Below, piece by piece: positions 6,632 to 14,659 of a DNA stretch of 16,241 bases. Under the pieces are notes generated by a model, which was given only the letters and a program-made list of their open reading frames with translations, searched no databases and had not been told where the DNA came from. The translations under genes and the position numbers were made by a program. How positions within the stretch are numbered: position 1 is the stretch's first letter; the number at the start of each line of letters is the position of its first letter. The stretch is from Acidobacteriota bacterium (GTDB taxonomy: Bacteria > Acidobacteriota > Terriglobia > UBA7540): contig JAKAWN010000121.1 in assembly GCA_021827245.1 (NCBI GenBank), positions 1-16,241 on the forward strand, written 5' to 3'.

Positions 6632-7783
6632 ATGTTTCAAATTCAAACGATTCTGGACCCAACAATGCACAGCCCCGAAGTGAAGGACTTTGAGCGAGCA
6701 CTGAAGCGGCGCGTGGTGGGCCAGGACCGGGCAATACGACGGCTGGCAAGAATCTATCAAGTGTATAAGGCGGGACTGGCAGTTCCCGGTCGCCCGCTGG
6801 CCAACCTGCTGTTTCTGGGGCCTACCGGCTCCGGCAAGACGCGGCTGGTGGAGGCGGCTGGCGAGGTGTTGTTTGGCAAGGCCGACGCTGTTCTGAAGAT
6901 TGACTGCGCGGAATTCCAGCACAGCCACGAAATCGCCAAGCTGATCGGCTCGCCGCCCGGCTATCTGGGCCACCGGGAGACGCAGCCGCTGATCACGCAG
7001 GAGGCGCTTGAGGCGTACCACACCGAGACACTGAAGCTTTCGTTCGTCCTTTTCGACGAGATTGAAAAAGCCTCGGATGCCCTGTGGCACCTGCTGCTGG
7101 GAATTCTGGACAGGGCCACGCTGACGTTGGGAGACAACCGGCGCGTGGATTTTTCGCACTCCATCATCTTTATGACATCCAACCTGGGCTCGCATGAGGT
7201 TTCAAGACTGATGCGGGGCGGGATGGGATTCTCTTCAGAGGCGGCGGCAGATGACCGGGAACTGGATCACAAGATCTATCGCGTGGCCGTGGAAGCCGCC
7301 CGGCGCAAGTTTTCTCCGGAGTTCATGAACCGCATCGACAAGGTGATTGTTTTCCGGTCACTGCGGAGCGAACACCTGGAGAAGATTCTTGACATCGAAT
7401 TGGCCAAGGTGCAGGAACGGATCACCACTGCGGCCCCGGGCAACCAGTTTGTTTTCAAGTGCACGCGGTCAGCGCGCGATCTGCTTCTCCGGGAAGGAAC
7501 CGACCCCAAATCCGGTGCGCGCCACCTGAAGCGGTCGATTGAGCGGCACCTGGTTTTCCCTTTGTCGAACCTGATGGCCACCAAACAGGTCTGCCTGGGC
7601 GACATTATCACGGTGGACGCCAAGCCAGACGGCTCGAAGCTGGTGTTCATGCGGGAAGAACAGGGAGCGCTGGTGGGCGCTGCCGCAGCTCACGCCGCGC
7701 AGACGGCATTGGTTGCGGTTTCGACAGAGCGCGCTGCCGCAGGAACCCTGGCCTTGCGCGCGTCGAGCGAAGGGGATTTCTGA
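6632..7783 (+). CDS. Single-ring AAA+ ATPase resembling the ClpC/ClpB second ATPase domain
   Basis: The 383-residue product holds one complete Clp/Hsp100-type AAA+ module: VVGQDRAIRRLAR (28-40), Walker A GPTGSGKT (63-70), a pore-loop-like GSPPGYLGH with Y111 (106-114), Walker B VLFDEIEKA (139-147), sensor 1 TSN (182-184), arginine finger EFMNRID with R234 (230-236) and sensor 2 GARHLKR (295-301). The N-domain and first ATPase domain of ClpB/ClpC are missing, giving under half the usual length, yet both ends look natural rather than broken. MGF at 198-200 sits where ClpC and ClpX carry their VGF/IGF ClpP-docking tripeptide, which ClpB lacks. An Ala-rich tail (about 345-383) is unique. Start ATG 6632 follows GGGAGG (6618-6623). 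It is likely an unfoldase or remodeller working with the 140-aa upstream protein; the substrate is unknown. Confidence 0.85.
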   Translation: MFQIQTILDPTMHSPEVKDFERALKRRVVGQDRAIRRLARIYQVYKAGLAVPGRPLANLLFLGPTGSGKTRLVEAAGEVLFGKADAVLKIDCAEFQHSHEIAKLIGSPPGYLGHRETQPLITQEALEAYHTETLKLSFVLFDEIEKASDALWHLLLGILDRATLTLGDNRRVDFSHSIIFMTSNLGSHEVSRLMRGGMGFSSEAAADDRELDHKIYRVAVEAARRKFSPEFMNRIDKVIVFRSLRSEHLEKILDIELAKVQERITTAAPGNQFVFKCTRSARDLLLREGTDPKSGARHLKRSIERHLVFPLSNLMATKQVCLGDIITVDAKPDGSKLVFMREEQGALVGAAAAHAAQTALVAVSTERAAAGTLALRASSEGDF

Positions 7784-7786
7784 TTG

Positions 7787-7816
7787 CCGGCAGTGCGGGC
7801 GCGATTGGACTGCCGG
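7787..7816. terminator. Hairpin after the AAA+ gene, possible terminator
   Basis: CCGGCAGT (7787-7794) pairs with ACTGCCGG (7809-7816) across a 14-nt loop, starting 4 bp after the AAA+ stop codon. No T-run follows, so it is at most a non-canonical terminator. Confidence 0.35.
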
Positions 7817-7922
7817 ACGAAAGTGAATTTGTCCGCCTTAAGATGCCTTCGCTGAGCTCCCTCCAGAAATTAGCCGGCACCTCCACACGTCGTCTGCGCC
7901 GATCGGCGGAAGGGCGCCGCAC

Positions 7923-7939
7923 GGGGGCTCGGCGCCCCC
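7923..7939 (-). terminator. GC hairpin after the enolase-superfamily gene, possible terminator
   Basis: GGGGGC (7923-7928) pairs with GCCCCC (7934-7939) around a 5-nt loop, 36 bp beyond the minus-strand stop at 7975. It lies between two convergent genes and could serve both, but no T-run flanks it on either strand. Confidence 0.3.
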
Positions 7940-7974
7940 GCGCGACTTCACCATGAAAACCCGGCCAACCCTGC

Positions 7975-9237
7975 CTACCAGTTCGTAATGGACCCGTCGG
8001 GACGCTGGAACATGGGAATGGGACGGTAGCGCTCCGTGATCTCAGCGGCCAGGTGCAGGGGTTTCGTATCGAGTTCCACTCCAAGCCCGGGGCGCTGATT
8101 GGGCCACAGGTTGCCTTTCTTGAAGTCGTAGAATTGAGGCAGGTGGGCATATTCATGCTGGCCGGTGCCGAGCATTTCCATCATGACTGGCCCCGGAAAA
8201 ACACCGGTGCAGTGGACCAGCGCCGCCTCGGATACCGGGCCTGTAAAATGCGGGATCAGTCCGACGTAATGGGTGTCGCAAAGCGCCGCTATTTTCATAT
8301 ACTCCGTGATGCCGCCGACGTTGGGTAGCGTCATCCGGGAGAAATCGATCAACTGGTTTTCAATGAGCCAGCGGATGTCCCACTTTGTGCCAAACTGCTC
8401 GCCCACAGCGATGGGCACCTTGACATGCGCGCGCAGTTCGCGATAAACACCCGAGTTTTCCGAGCGTACCAGATCTTCCGCGAAATATGGTTCGAGCGGT
8501 TCAATCAACGTCGAGAGGCGCACGGCGCCGGGGAAATCCAGCCGAGTGTGATAGTCAAGCGACCAGTCGGCTTCAGGGCCCACGCCTTCGCGAATTTGCA
8601 CGCAGTCCTGATAAGTCCTGCGGACTGCCTGGTGAGAATTGAACGGCTGCCCGTGTGGCGGGTCTGCCACGGCGTAGCGGAAGGCTCGAAAACCGGCCTC
8701 GATGCAGGCGTGGGCGGTCTCTTTAAGCGAGCCCTGGCGAGGAAAGCCGGTCGAGTAACATTCCACGTGGTCGCGTGAGAGTCCTCCGAGCAGTTCATAG
8801 ACCGGCACACCCAGCGCCTTGCCCTTAAGGTCCCAGAGCGCCAGGTCAATAGCGCCGATAGCGTCCAGCTTCTCGCGCCCGGCAGGATAGAAGTAACCTC
8901 GGAACATCATCTGCCACAGATGTTCAATGCGCCCGGGGTCTTCGCCGATCAGCATCGCGGCGCATTGCTTGACCATGTCCGTGCATCCGCCCTCGCCCAC
9001 GCCGGTGATTCCCTGGTCGGTTTCCACCGTCACAATGTTGAAACTCTGGTTGAAGGTTGGCGGTGAGTTGGGATTAAGATAAAAACGAATTCGCGTGATC
9101 TTCATTCCTAAAGCCTTTGAGGATGAAGCACTGGCGGGACCTTGCCCAGAGGGCATTGGGCCCGCGACTCCCCTGGCGGCCATCGTGGCCGCTCCTCCCA
9201 ATCCTGCTGCTTGAAGAAATGTCCGACGTTTCATCAA
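7975..9237 (-). CDS. Tat-signal enolase-superfamily enzyme (mandelate racemase / galactonate dehydratase-like)
   Basis: The 420-residue product opens with a twin-arginine signal (RRTFLQAAGLGGAATMAA, residues 4-21), so export folded to the periplasm is expected. The mature enzyme starts near MKITRIRFYLNPNSPPTFN. Enolase-superfamily features are the N-terminal capping domain (about 45-160, with GITGVGEGG) and a barrel with metal ligands D228 (SLDYH), E254 (FAEDL) and E280 (VGEQFG). H230 and H330 (IPHFTGPVSEAAL) are candidate catalytic residues, as in sugar-acid dehydratases of the galactonate/mannonate type. The exact substrate cannot be read from sequence. A strong ribosome binding site (minus-strand AGGAGGAGG, about 9240-9248) precedes two adjacent ATG codons at 9237 and 9234. 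The gene stands alone between a convergent AAA+ gene and dxs upstream on the same strand, so it may be separately controlled. Confidence 0.85.
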   Translation of the reverse strand: MMKRRTFLQAAGLGGAATMAARGVAGPMPSGQGPASASSSKALGMKITRIRFYLNPNSPPTFNQSFNIVTVETDQGITGVGEGGCTDMVKQCAAMLIGEDPGRIEHLWQMMFRGYFYPAGREKLDAIGAIDLALWDLKGKALGVPVYELLGGLSRDHVECYSTGFPRQGSLKETAHACIEAGFRAFRYAVADPPHGQPFNSHQAVRRTYQDCVQIREGVGPEADWSLDYHTRLDFPGAVRLSTLIEPLEPYFAEDLVRSENSGVYRELRAHVKVPIAVGEQFGTKWDIRWLIENQLIDFSRMTLPNVGGITEYMKIAALCDTHYVGLIPHFTGPVSEAALVHCTGVFPGPVMMEMLGTGQHEYAHLPQFYDFKKGNLWPNQRPGLGVELDTKPLHLAAEITERYRPIPMFQRPDGSITNW

Positions 9238-9363
9238 TCCTCCTCCTGGACGTGCTCGATTCCGCCGTCGTCGTGAAACCGTCGCCAGCTCCCTTGCGTG
9301 AAGAAGTTGCGTGACGGGCCTGGCAATCCAAAGAAATGCAAATGATTAGTCGGCGGCGGGAAC

Positions 9364-9403
9364 GAACAACTCGTTTTGATGTTCATGATTGCCAGCCATT
9401 ATA
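9364..9403 (-). promoter_or_regulatory. Possible promoter and operator of the enolase-superfamily gene
   Basis: On the minus strand a perfect TATAAT lies at 9403-9398, with no good -35 at 16-18 bp. Just downstream is an imperfect 21-bp dyad, GAACA-N11-TGTTC (9364-9384), in the position of a repressor site. The leader to the start codon would be about 155 nt. Confidence 0.3.
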
Positions 9404-9504
9404 GAACAAACAAGCCACGGGGGCGGTGCGGATTCAAACCCGCCCATGGAACGGCTGGCGATCTAACGGAATGCTGAGACGGCGATAGCCTGCGGCAGGG
9501 ATGC

Positions 9505-11409
9505 CTACACGCTTAGCCCGCGCACAGTGGGCGTCTTGTTGACGAAGCTTTGAATCTTATCGACGATACCATCGGCATCCAGCCCGAATTTCGCATGGAG
9601 GAGGCTGGGTGCGCCGTGAGGGATGATGCGGTCAGGCACGGCGACGCGGAGAAGGCTGGTCGGAATTCGCCGATCCTGAAGGAGCGCTGCGACTGCCGCG
9701 CCAAAACCGCCACACTCTGTACCCTCTTCCGCCGTCACCAGAAATTGCTTCTCTGAAGCGAGGCAGCAAATCAATTCCTGGTCGAGCGGTTTCATGAAAC
9801 GGGCGTTGATCACTGTGGCATGGATTCCCGCAGCCTCCAGCCGCTGGGCTGCTTCAACGGCCGGATAGACCATGCTTCCGAGCGCCAGAATAGCGATGTC
9901 GCTTCCTTCCCGAAGGATTTCCCCTTTGCCGATTTCCAGTTGCTTGAATTCCGGATCAAGTGGCACGCCGAATCCGTTGCCACGAGGATAACGGACCGCC
10001 GCCGGCCCGTTGACACTGACCGCGGTCGCCAGCATGTGGCGCATCTCGTTCTCGTCCTTGGGCGCCATGACAACCATGCCGGGGATTGCAGAAAGATAAG
10101 CCAGGTCGTAGAGCCCGTTATGCGTGGGGCCGTCGGCTCCTACGATTCCGGCGCGGTCGAGGGCGAAGGCGACGGGCAATCGCATCAGGCAGGCATCATG
10201 GATCACCTGGTCGTAAGCCCGCTGCAGGAAGGTGGAATAGATAGCCACCACCGGCCTCATGCCCTCGCAGGCCAGACCGCAGGCGAAGGTCACGGCATGC
10301 TGTTCGGCAATACCCACATCAAAAAAGCGGTCCGGGAAGCGTTTGGAAAATTCCACCAAGCCCGTTCCCTCAGCCATCGCGGCGGTGATGGCCACGATCC
10401 GCTTGTCCTTTTCTGCCAGCTTGCACACCGTCTCGCCAAAAACGGAAGTGTAACTGGGCGCTGTTGCCGGAGACTTGCGAAAAGCCCCTGTGGCTACATC
10501 AAATTGCGTCACGCCATGGAATTTCACCGGCAGCTTTTCTGCATGTGGATATCCCTTACCCTTCTGCGTCACAACGTGCAGGAGGGTCGGCTGGGGATTG
10601 TCTTTGACCCTGGCAAGGACGGTGAGGAGTTCCTCGATGCTGTGGCCGCTGATCGGCCCCACATAGTCAAAGCCCAGTTCCTCGAAAACCAGGCCTGGAA
10701 TCAACACCTCTTTGGCGGATTCGACCAGGTCTCTGGAGAGCCTCAGCAGTCGCGGGCCAAGACGCGGAACCGTCAGGATCATTTTCTCGACTTCCTGCGT
10801 AATCCGGTGATAGGCCTGACCGTGTACCACGCGGTTCAAATACCCGGCTATCGCTCCCACGTTCGGAGAAATCGACATTTCGTTGTCGTTCAAAACCACC
10901 AGGACCTTTTTCTGAAGGGTTCCCAGATTGTTGATGCCTTCGAGCTCGAGTCCTGAGGTCAGTCCGGCATCCCCGACCACCGCAATCACATGGAAATCTT
11001 CACCCCTGAGGTCGCGGGCCACGGCCATTCCGAGTGCTCCGGAAATGGCTGTGCCTGCATGGGCCACATTGAACGTGTCGTAAGGACTCTCGTCCCGCAC
11101 CGGGAATCCGGAAATGCCTCCGTATTGGCGAATCGTGGCCAGACGGTCGCGCCGGCCCGTGAGAACCTTGTGGCCGTAAGCCTGGTGGCCCACGTCCCAG
11201 ACGATTTTGTCTCTGGGCGTATCAAACACGTAATGCAAAGCCAGGGTGAGTTCGACCGTTCCAAGGCTGGAAGCGAGGTGTCCGCCCACTTTGGACACCA
11301 CGGAAATGAGGTAGTCGCGAAGCTCCTCGGCCACCATTGGCAGCATTTCGCGGGGCACCTTCTTGAGATCTGCGGGGGAGTCGATGTGTGAGAGATACCG
11401 GTATGTCAT
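9505..11409 (-). CDS. dxs: 1-deoxy-D-xylulose-5-phosphate synthase
   Basis: Cytoplasmic thiamine-diphosphate enzyme that condenses pyruvate with glyceraldehyde 3-phosphate to DXP, the entry step of the MEP isoprenoid pathway. The 634-residue product has the family's normal length. Visible features are H44 (GGHLASSLGTVELT), H75 (VWDVGHQAYGHKVLTGR), the ThDP/Mg motif GDAGLTSG (146-153) with NDNEMSIS (174-181), a GPISGH loop (251-256), catalytic E369 (GIAEQHAV) and DRAGIVGADGPTH (418-430), followed by the transketolase C-terminal domain. The motif reads GDAG rather than the more common GDGA, probably a lineage variant. The ATG overlaps the ispA stop by one base (TGATG), indicating translational coupling. 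dxs is last in a metH/F-xseB-ispA-dxs run; no clear terminator is visible in the 267 bp that follow. Confidence 0.96.
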   Translation of the reverse strand: MTYRYLSHIDSPADLKKVPREMLPMVAEELRDYLISVVSKVGGHLASSLGTVELTLALHYVFDTPRDKIVWDVGHQAYGHKVLTGRRDRLATIRQYGGISGFPVRDESPYDTFNVAHAGTAISGALGMAVARDLRGEDFHVIAVVGDAGLTSGLELEGINNLGTLQKKVLVVLNDNEMSISPNVGAIAGYLNRVVHGQAYHRITQEVEKMILTVPRLGPRLLRLSRDLVESAKEVLIPGLVFEELGFDYVGPISGHSIEELLTVLARVKDNPQPTLLHVVTQKGKGYPHAEKLPVKFHGVTQFDVATGAFRKSPATAPSYTSVFGETVCKLAEKDKRIVAITAAMAEGTGLVEFSKRFPDRFFDVGIAEQHAVTFACGLACEGMRPVVAIYSTFLQRAYDQVIHDACLMRLPVAFALDRAGIVGADGPTHNGLYDLAYLSAIPGMVVMAPKDENEMRHMLATAVSVNGPAAVRYPRGNGFGVPLDPEFKQLEIGKGEILREGSDIAILALGSMVYPAVEAAQRLEAAGIHATVINARFMKPLDQELICCLASEKQFLVTAEEGTECGGFGAAVAALLQDRRIPTSLLRVAVPDRIIPHGAPSLLHAKFGLDADGIVDKIQSFVNKTPTVRGLSV

Positions 11410-12308
11410 CAGGCAGTCCTCTCGATCAGAAAATGGGCTAACTCCTGCAGCCTGATCGCTGCCTTGCCGTAAAATTCCAGGCTTTCACAGGCCTCCTGGA
11501 TCAGCAGGGCGGCTTTGCGGCGTGATTCTTCGATTCCGAAAAGCGCCGGGTACGTTGCCTTGCGCTGGTGATTATCTTTACCAGCGGTCTTGCCGAGTGT
11601 TGCGCTTGAGCCCAGCACGTCAAGCAGGTCATCCACGATCTGAAAAGCCAGCCCAATCTTCCGGCCATAGAGGGTGAGACGCTCAAGGTCGGATTCCCGT
11701 CCGCCGGCGAATATCGCCCCACAGCGCACAGTCGCGCAAAGAAACGCTCCGGTCTTAGATGAGTGGATAAATTCAAGCGTGCCAGCGTCAACGGTCAGGT
11801 TGGTGGTTTCAAGGTCCATCACCTGGCCGGCAACCATGCCGTTCCGCGTCCCGGTGGCATGCGCCAGCTCATAAATAATACGGAGCTGACATTCCGGAGG
11901 GCATATGCCCGGCTCGGCCAGCAACTCATAAGCCAGCGTCAGCAGCGCATCGCCCGTCAGGATCGCAGCGGCTTCACCGAAGGCGCGATGGCAGGTGGGT
12001 TTGCCGCGGCGCAAGTCGTCGTTGTCCAGCGCAGGCAGATCGTCGTGGATCAGGGAATAGGTGTGAACCAGCTCCAGCACGGCGGCGACCTTCAGCAAAG
12101 ACGGATCTTCGCCGGCGCCCAGCAATCGCCCAGCCTCGGCGCAGAGAATCGGCCGCAGACGCTTGCCTCCGGCAAAAACCGAATAACGCATTGCCTCATG
12201 GATGGAACGCGGATAGGTATCGGCGTGAGGAAGCAACAGGTCCAGCTCCCGATCGATCAGGCCACGCTGCTCCTCGAGGTATTGTGAAACCGTGGTAGAC
12301 GTGTTCAA
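11409..12308 (-). CDS. ispA: Polyprenyl synthetase, probable farnesyl diphosphate synthase
   Basis: Joins IPP with DMAPP and GPP to give short-chain prenyl diphosphates in the cytoplasm. The 299-residue product has GGKRLRP (48-54), the first Asp-rich motif DDLPALDNDD (89-98, the bacterial type with two extra residues), KT at 185-186, GQVMDLE (161-167), the second motif DDLLD (226-230) and GKTAGKD (239-245). Tyr84, five residues before the first Asp of the motif, is the aromatic residue that normally limits products to C15 (FPP). The start is a TTG at 12308 overlapping the xseB stop as TTGA; no other start exists before residue 40, so the TTG is needed. It lies between xseB and dxs, so the isoprenoid precursor and chain-elongation steps are co-expressed. 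GPP synthase is a less likely reading. Confidence 0.93.
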   Translation of the reverse strand: MNTSTTVSQYLEEQRGLIDRELDLLLPHADTYPRSIHEAMRYSVFAGGKRLRPILCAEAGRLLGAGEDPSLLKVAAVLELVHTYSLIHDDLPALDNDDLRRGKPTCHRAFGEAAAILTGDALLTLAYELLAEPGICPPECQLRIIYELAHATGTRNGMVAGQVMDLETTNLTVDAGTLEFIHSSKTGAFLCATVRCGAIFAGGRESDLERLTLYGRKIGLAFQIVDDLLDVLGSSATLGKTAGKDNHQRKATYPALFGIEESRRKAALLIQEACESLEFYGKAAIRLQELAHFLIERTA

Positions 12309-12571
12309 GGCGTTTCCGTCTCTTTCTCGGCGCTTTCAAAAGGTTCAGCCACTATCTTTCCACCGGCCCTTTTCATCAGGATCTGGACCCGGCCCTCGGC
12401 TTCCTGAAGCTGCTTCTGGCAAATCTCCGACAGCTTCATCCCTTCCTCATAGAGCTGCAAGGCCTTTTCCAGGGGCAGGTCAACGTCCTCGAGCTGGCGC
12501 ACGATGGCATCCAGCCGTTCGAGATTCTTTTCGAATGATTCCGGTTTGACAGCTTTTGCAGGTTGCGACAT
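12305..12571 (-). CDS. xseB: Exodeoxyribonuclease VII small subunit
   Basis: Small subunit of exonuclease VII, which degrades single-stranded DNA in both directions with the large subunit XseA. The 88-residue product shows the family core SFEKNLERLDAIVRQLED, then LPLEKALQLYEEGMKLSEIC and a helical end (QKQLQEAEGRVQILM), forming the expected two-helix bundle, plus an acidic C-terminal tail. The stop overlaps the ispA start by 4 nt. xseA, often adjacent, is not in this window; the upstream neighbour, 30 bp away, is the methyltransferase/MTHFR fusion. Confidence 0.93.
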   Translation of the reverse strand: MSQPAKAVKPESFEKNLERLDAIVRQLEDVDLPLEKALQLYEEGMKLSEICQKQLQEAEGRVQILMKRAGGKIVAEPFESAEKETETP

Positions 12572-12601
12572 TCGCGATTTAATGATCCTCCGAGTGAATC
12601 C

Positions 12602-14509
12602 TCACACTGCCTTTGCCTGGCCCGGGTATGAGGACTGGCGATTCTTTTCCTCAGTCTCGTTCTTATGTTCACTCAGGGCCTCGATGACTTCCACTGCCAT
12701 AGCATATCGGGAAAAGGGCGCCACAATCTGGACTCCCTGCACAAGCTCCCGAACTTCCCTGAGCATCTCCTGCGCGATCTTCAGGCCTTCGGCGCGAGCC
12801 CGGTCGCCATTGTCAACCTTCCGCATGCGGCTGAGGATTTCCGGCGAAACCGAGATTCCGGGGACTTCATTATTCAAGAACTCTGCATTCCGATAGCTCG
12901 TCAGCGGATGGATTCCGGCTAGAAGCGGAATCCTCGGAACATCAAGCTCCTGGACCCGGTGAAGAAAGCTGGTAAGGCGGCCAATATCAAACACCGGCCG
13001 TATTACGCCAAAGTTGGCTCCCGCTTTCACTTTGTACTCAAACCGGCGCAACTCTTCATCAGGATTGACGGCGTTGGGATTGAGCCCCACGCCAATCAGG
13101 AAATCAGTCTGAGTTCCGAGGGGATTTCCGCCAATGTCCAGCCCCCGGTTCAGGTTGCTGAGCACGTTTACCAGCCCGATTGCATCCACATCAAAAACAG
13201 CCGTCGCCGATGGGAAAATGGCGAATTGGGGGGGATCTCCCGTCACGGCCCAGACATTTCTGATGCCCAGGGCATAGGCGCCAAGCAGGTCGGATTGCAG
13301 GCTGAGCACGTTGCGGCCCCGGCAACTGAAATGTAGCAGCACTTCGATCCCCACCTGTTGCTGGATGACGACCGCCAGCGTCTGAGCGCTCATCCTGGCT
13401 GTCGCCCCGGAGCCGTCCGGGATGTTGACTGCATCCACTCCGTGGGTTTTCAAATACTGAGCGCCTTCGACTTCGCGCACGGGGTCGCACCCCTTGGGTG
13501 GAACGATTTCCGTCACGACTGGAAACTTACCCTGAAGAAGCTTTTCTGCGAGACGTGAACGGTGCTCGACTGGCAAGGGTTCCAGCGCCGGCGCAGGCGG
13601 AAGGGCTGTTTCGACAGTTGCTCGAACTGCCTGCGGGCCAAGCGATTTCACGGTCTCCTTGATGGCCTTGATGTGCTGTGGGGTGGTCCCACAACATCCG
13701 CCCACAATTCTGGCCCCCGCCTGGATAAAACGGCCGGCGCGCTCGGCCATGTATTCCGGCGAACAAAGATAAAGGGTCCGGCCTTCGACGGAATGGGGCA
13801 AGCCGGCGTTCGGCTGGGCGGACAGCTTCCTGGTTGTTACGGCGGCCATTCTTTCTAGCACTTCAAGAACGGCCGCCGGCCCGATTCCGCAGTTGATTCC
13901 AATGACATCCGCTCCCCAGGCGTCGAGCTGGCGTGCAAGATCTTCCGGACTTGCTCCGGAAAGCGTGTTCCCGTCTTCCTGGACAGTCATTTGGACAACT
14001 ACAGGCAGAGAACCGGCTTCCCGCACGGCTAGCAAAGCCTGGTGAGCTTCCTCCAGGTCCATCATTGTTTCGACCACAATCAAGTCCACGCCGCCTTCCG
14101 CAAGAGCCTCTACCTGCTCGCGAAAGGCGCCTCGGGCCTCCTCAAGCGAGGTCGCGCCCACGGGTTCGAGACGCAGGCCGAGAGGTCCGACGGAGCCGGC
14201 CACATAAAGGTCTTCACCGGCGCTCTCACGAGCCAGACGCGCTCCGGCCAGATTGATTTCACGGACCTTATCTGCCAAATCAAACTTGGCCAGGCGGAAG
14301 CGATTTGCGCCAAAGGTATTGGTTTCAAGGAGTTCGGCGCCAGCTTTGACGTAGCCCATATGAACTTCTTTAACAAGCTGAGGCGCGGTGAGGTTCAGCT
14401 CGTCAAAGCAGCGGTTGAGGGATACACCCTTGGCGTATAACATGGTCCCCATCGCCCCGTCGCAAACCAAGGGACGCTTTTCAAGTCGTTGAAGGATCGG
14501 TTCGCGCAC
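12602..14509 (-). CDS. Bifunctional homocysteine S-methyltransferase / 5,10-methylenetetrahydrofolate reductase
   Basis: A 635-residue fusion. Residues 1-295 are a Zn-dependent homocysteine S-methyltransferase: LVCDGAMGTMLYAKG (14-28), ELLETNTFGANR (59-70), and zinc ligands C207 (GINCGIGP) plus C272/C273 (GGCCGTTP). Residues about 315-610 are a MetF-type flavin-dependent reductase barrel: VVTEIVPPKG with E334 and the AVTGDPP motif, ending VAPFSRYAMAVEVIEAL, followed by a charged tail of about 25 residues. It resembles YitJ-type proteins. There is no cobalamin-binding domain, so methyl transfer from folate would need another protein or another donor such as S-methylmethionine. Start GTG 14509 directly follows an in-frame stop and gives the family's normal N-terminus, although its ribosome binding site is weak. 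The gene heads the xseB-ispA-dxs run. Confidence 0.92.
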   Translation of the reverse strand: MREPILQRLEKRPLVCDGAMGTMLYAKGVSLNRCFDELNLTAPQLVKEVHMGYVKAGAELLETNTFGANRFRLAKFDLADKVREINLAGARLARESAGEDLYVAGSVGPLGLRLEPVGATSLEEARGAFREQVEALAEGGVDLIVVETMMDLEEAHQALLAVREAGSLPVVVQMTVQEDGNTLSGASPEDLARQLDAWGADVIGINCGIGPAAVLEVLERMAAVTTRKLSAQPNAGLPHSVEGRTLYLCSPEYMAERAGRFIQAGARIVGGCCGTTPQHIKAIKETVKSLGPQAVRATVETALPPAPALEPLPVEHRSRLAEKLLQGKFPVVTEIVPPKGCDPVREVEGAQYLKTHGVDAVNIPDGSGATARMSAQTLAVVIQQQVGIEVLLHFSCRGRNVLSLQSDLLGAYALGIRNVWAVTGDPPQFAIFPSATAVFDVDAIGLVNVLSNLNRGLDIGGNPLGTQTDFLIGVGLNPNAVNPDEELRRFEYKVKAGANFGVIRPVFDIGRLTSFLHRVQELDVPRIPLLAGIHPLTSYRNAEFLNNEVPGISVSPEILSRMRKVDNGDRARAEGLKIAQEMLREVRELVQGVQIVAPFSRYAMAVEVIEALSEHKNETEEKNRQSSYPGQAKAV

Positions 14510-14571
14510 TCAGCGTAGTTTAGCACGCCTTCGGCGCCGCTGACGAGGGCCACCGAGCGCCCAGGCGGGCG

Positions 14572-14577
14572 AATATA
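14572..14577 (-). promoter_or_regulatory. Possible -10 element upstream of the metH/F-xseB-ispA-dxs run
   Basis: TATATT on the minus strand, about 63 bp before the GTG start. No good -35 is visible at the right spacing, so this is only a weak candidate. Confidence 0.2.
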
Positions 14578-14659
14578 AGGTGACCGGGACAACCCAATAG
14601 GCTATCATCTGGTTTAGGCCTTGGCCCGTCCGGAGAAGTTCTTCACCCATTTCTCAAAC

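Noticed and set aside
9425..9455. tRNA T-arm-like stretch GGATTCAAACCC
   Set aside because: The 5-bp stem does not pair correctly and no cloverleaf or anticodon arm can be drawn around it.
9820..10956. 378-aa plus-strand open frame
   Set aside because: Lies entirely antisense to dxs and has no protein-like domain pattern.
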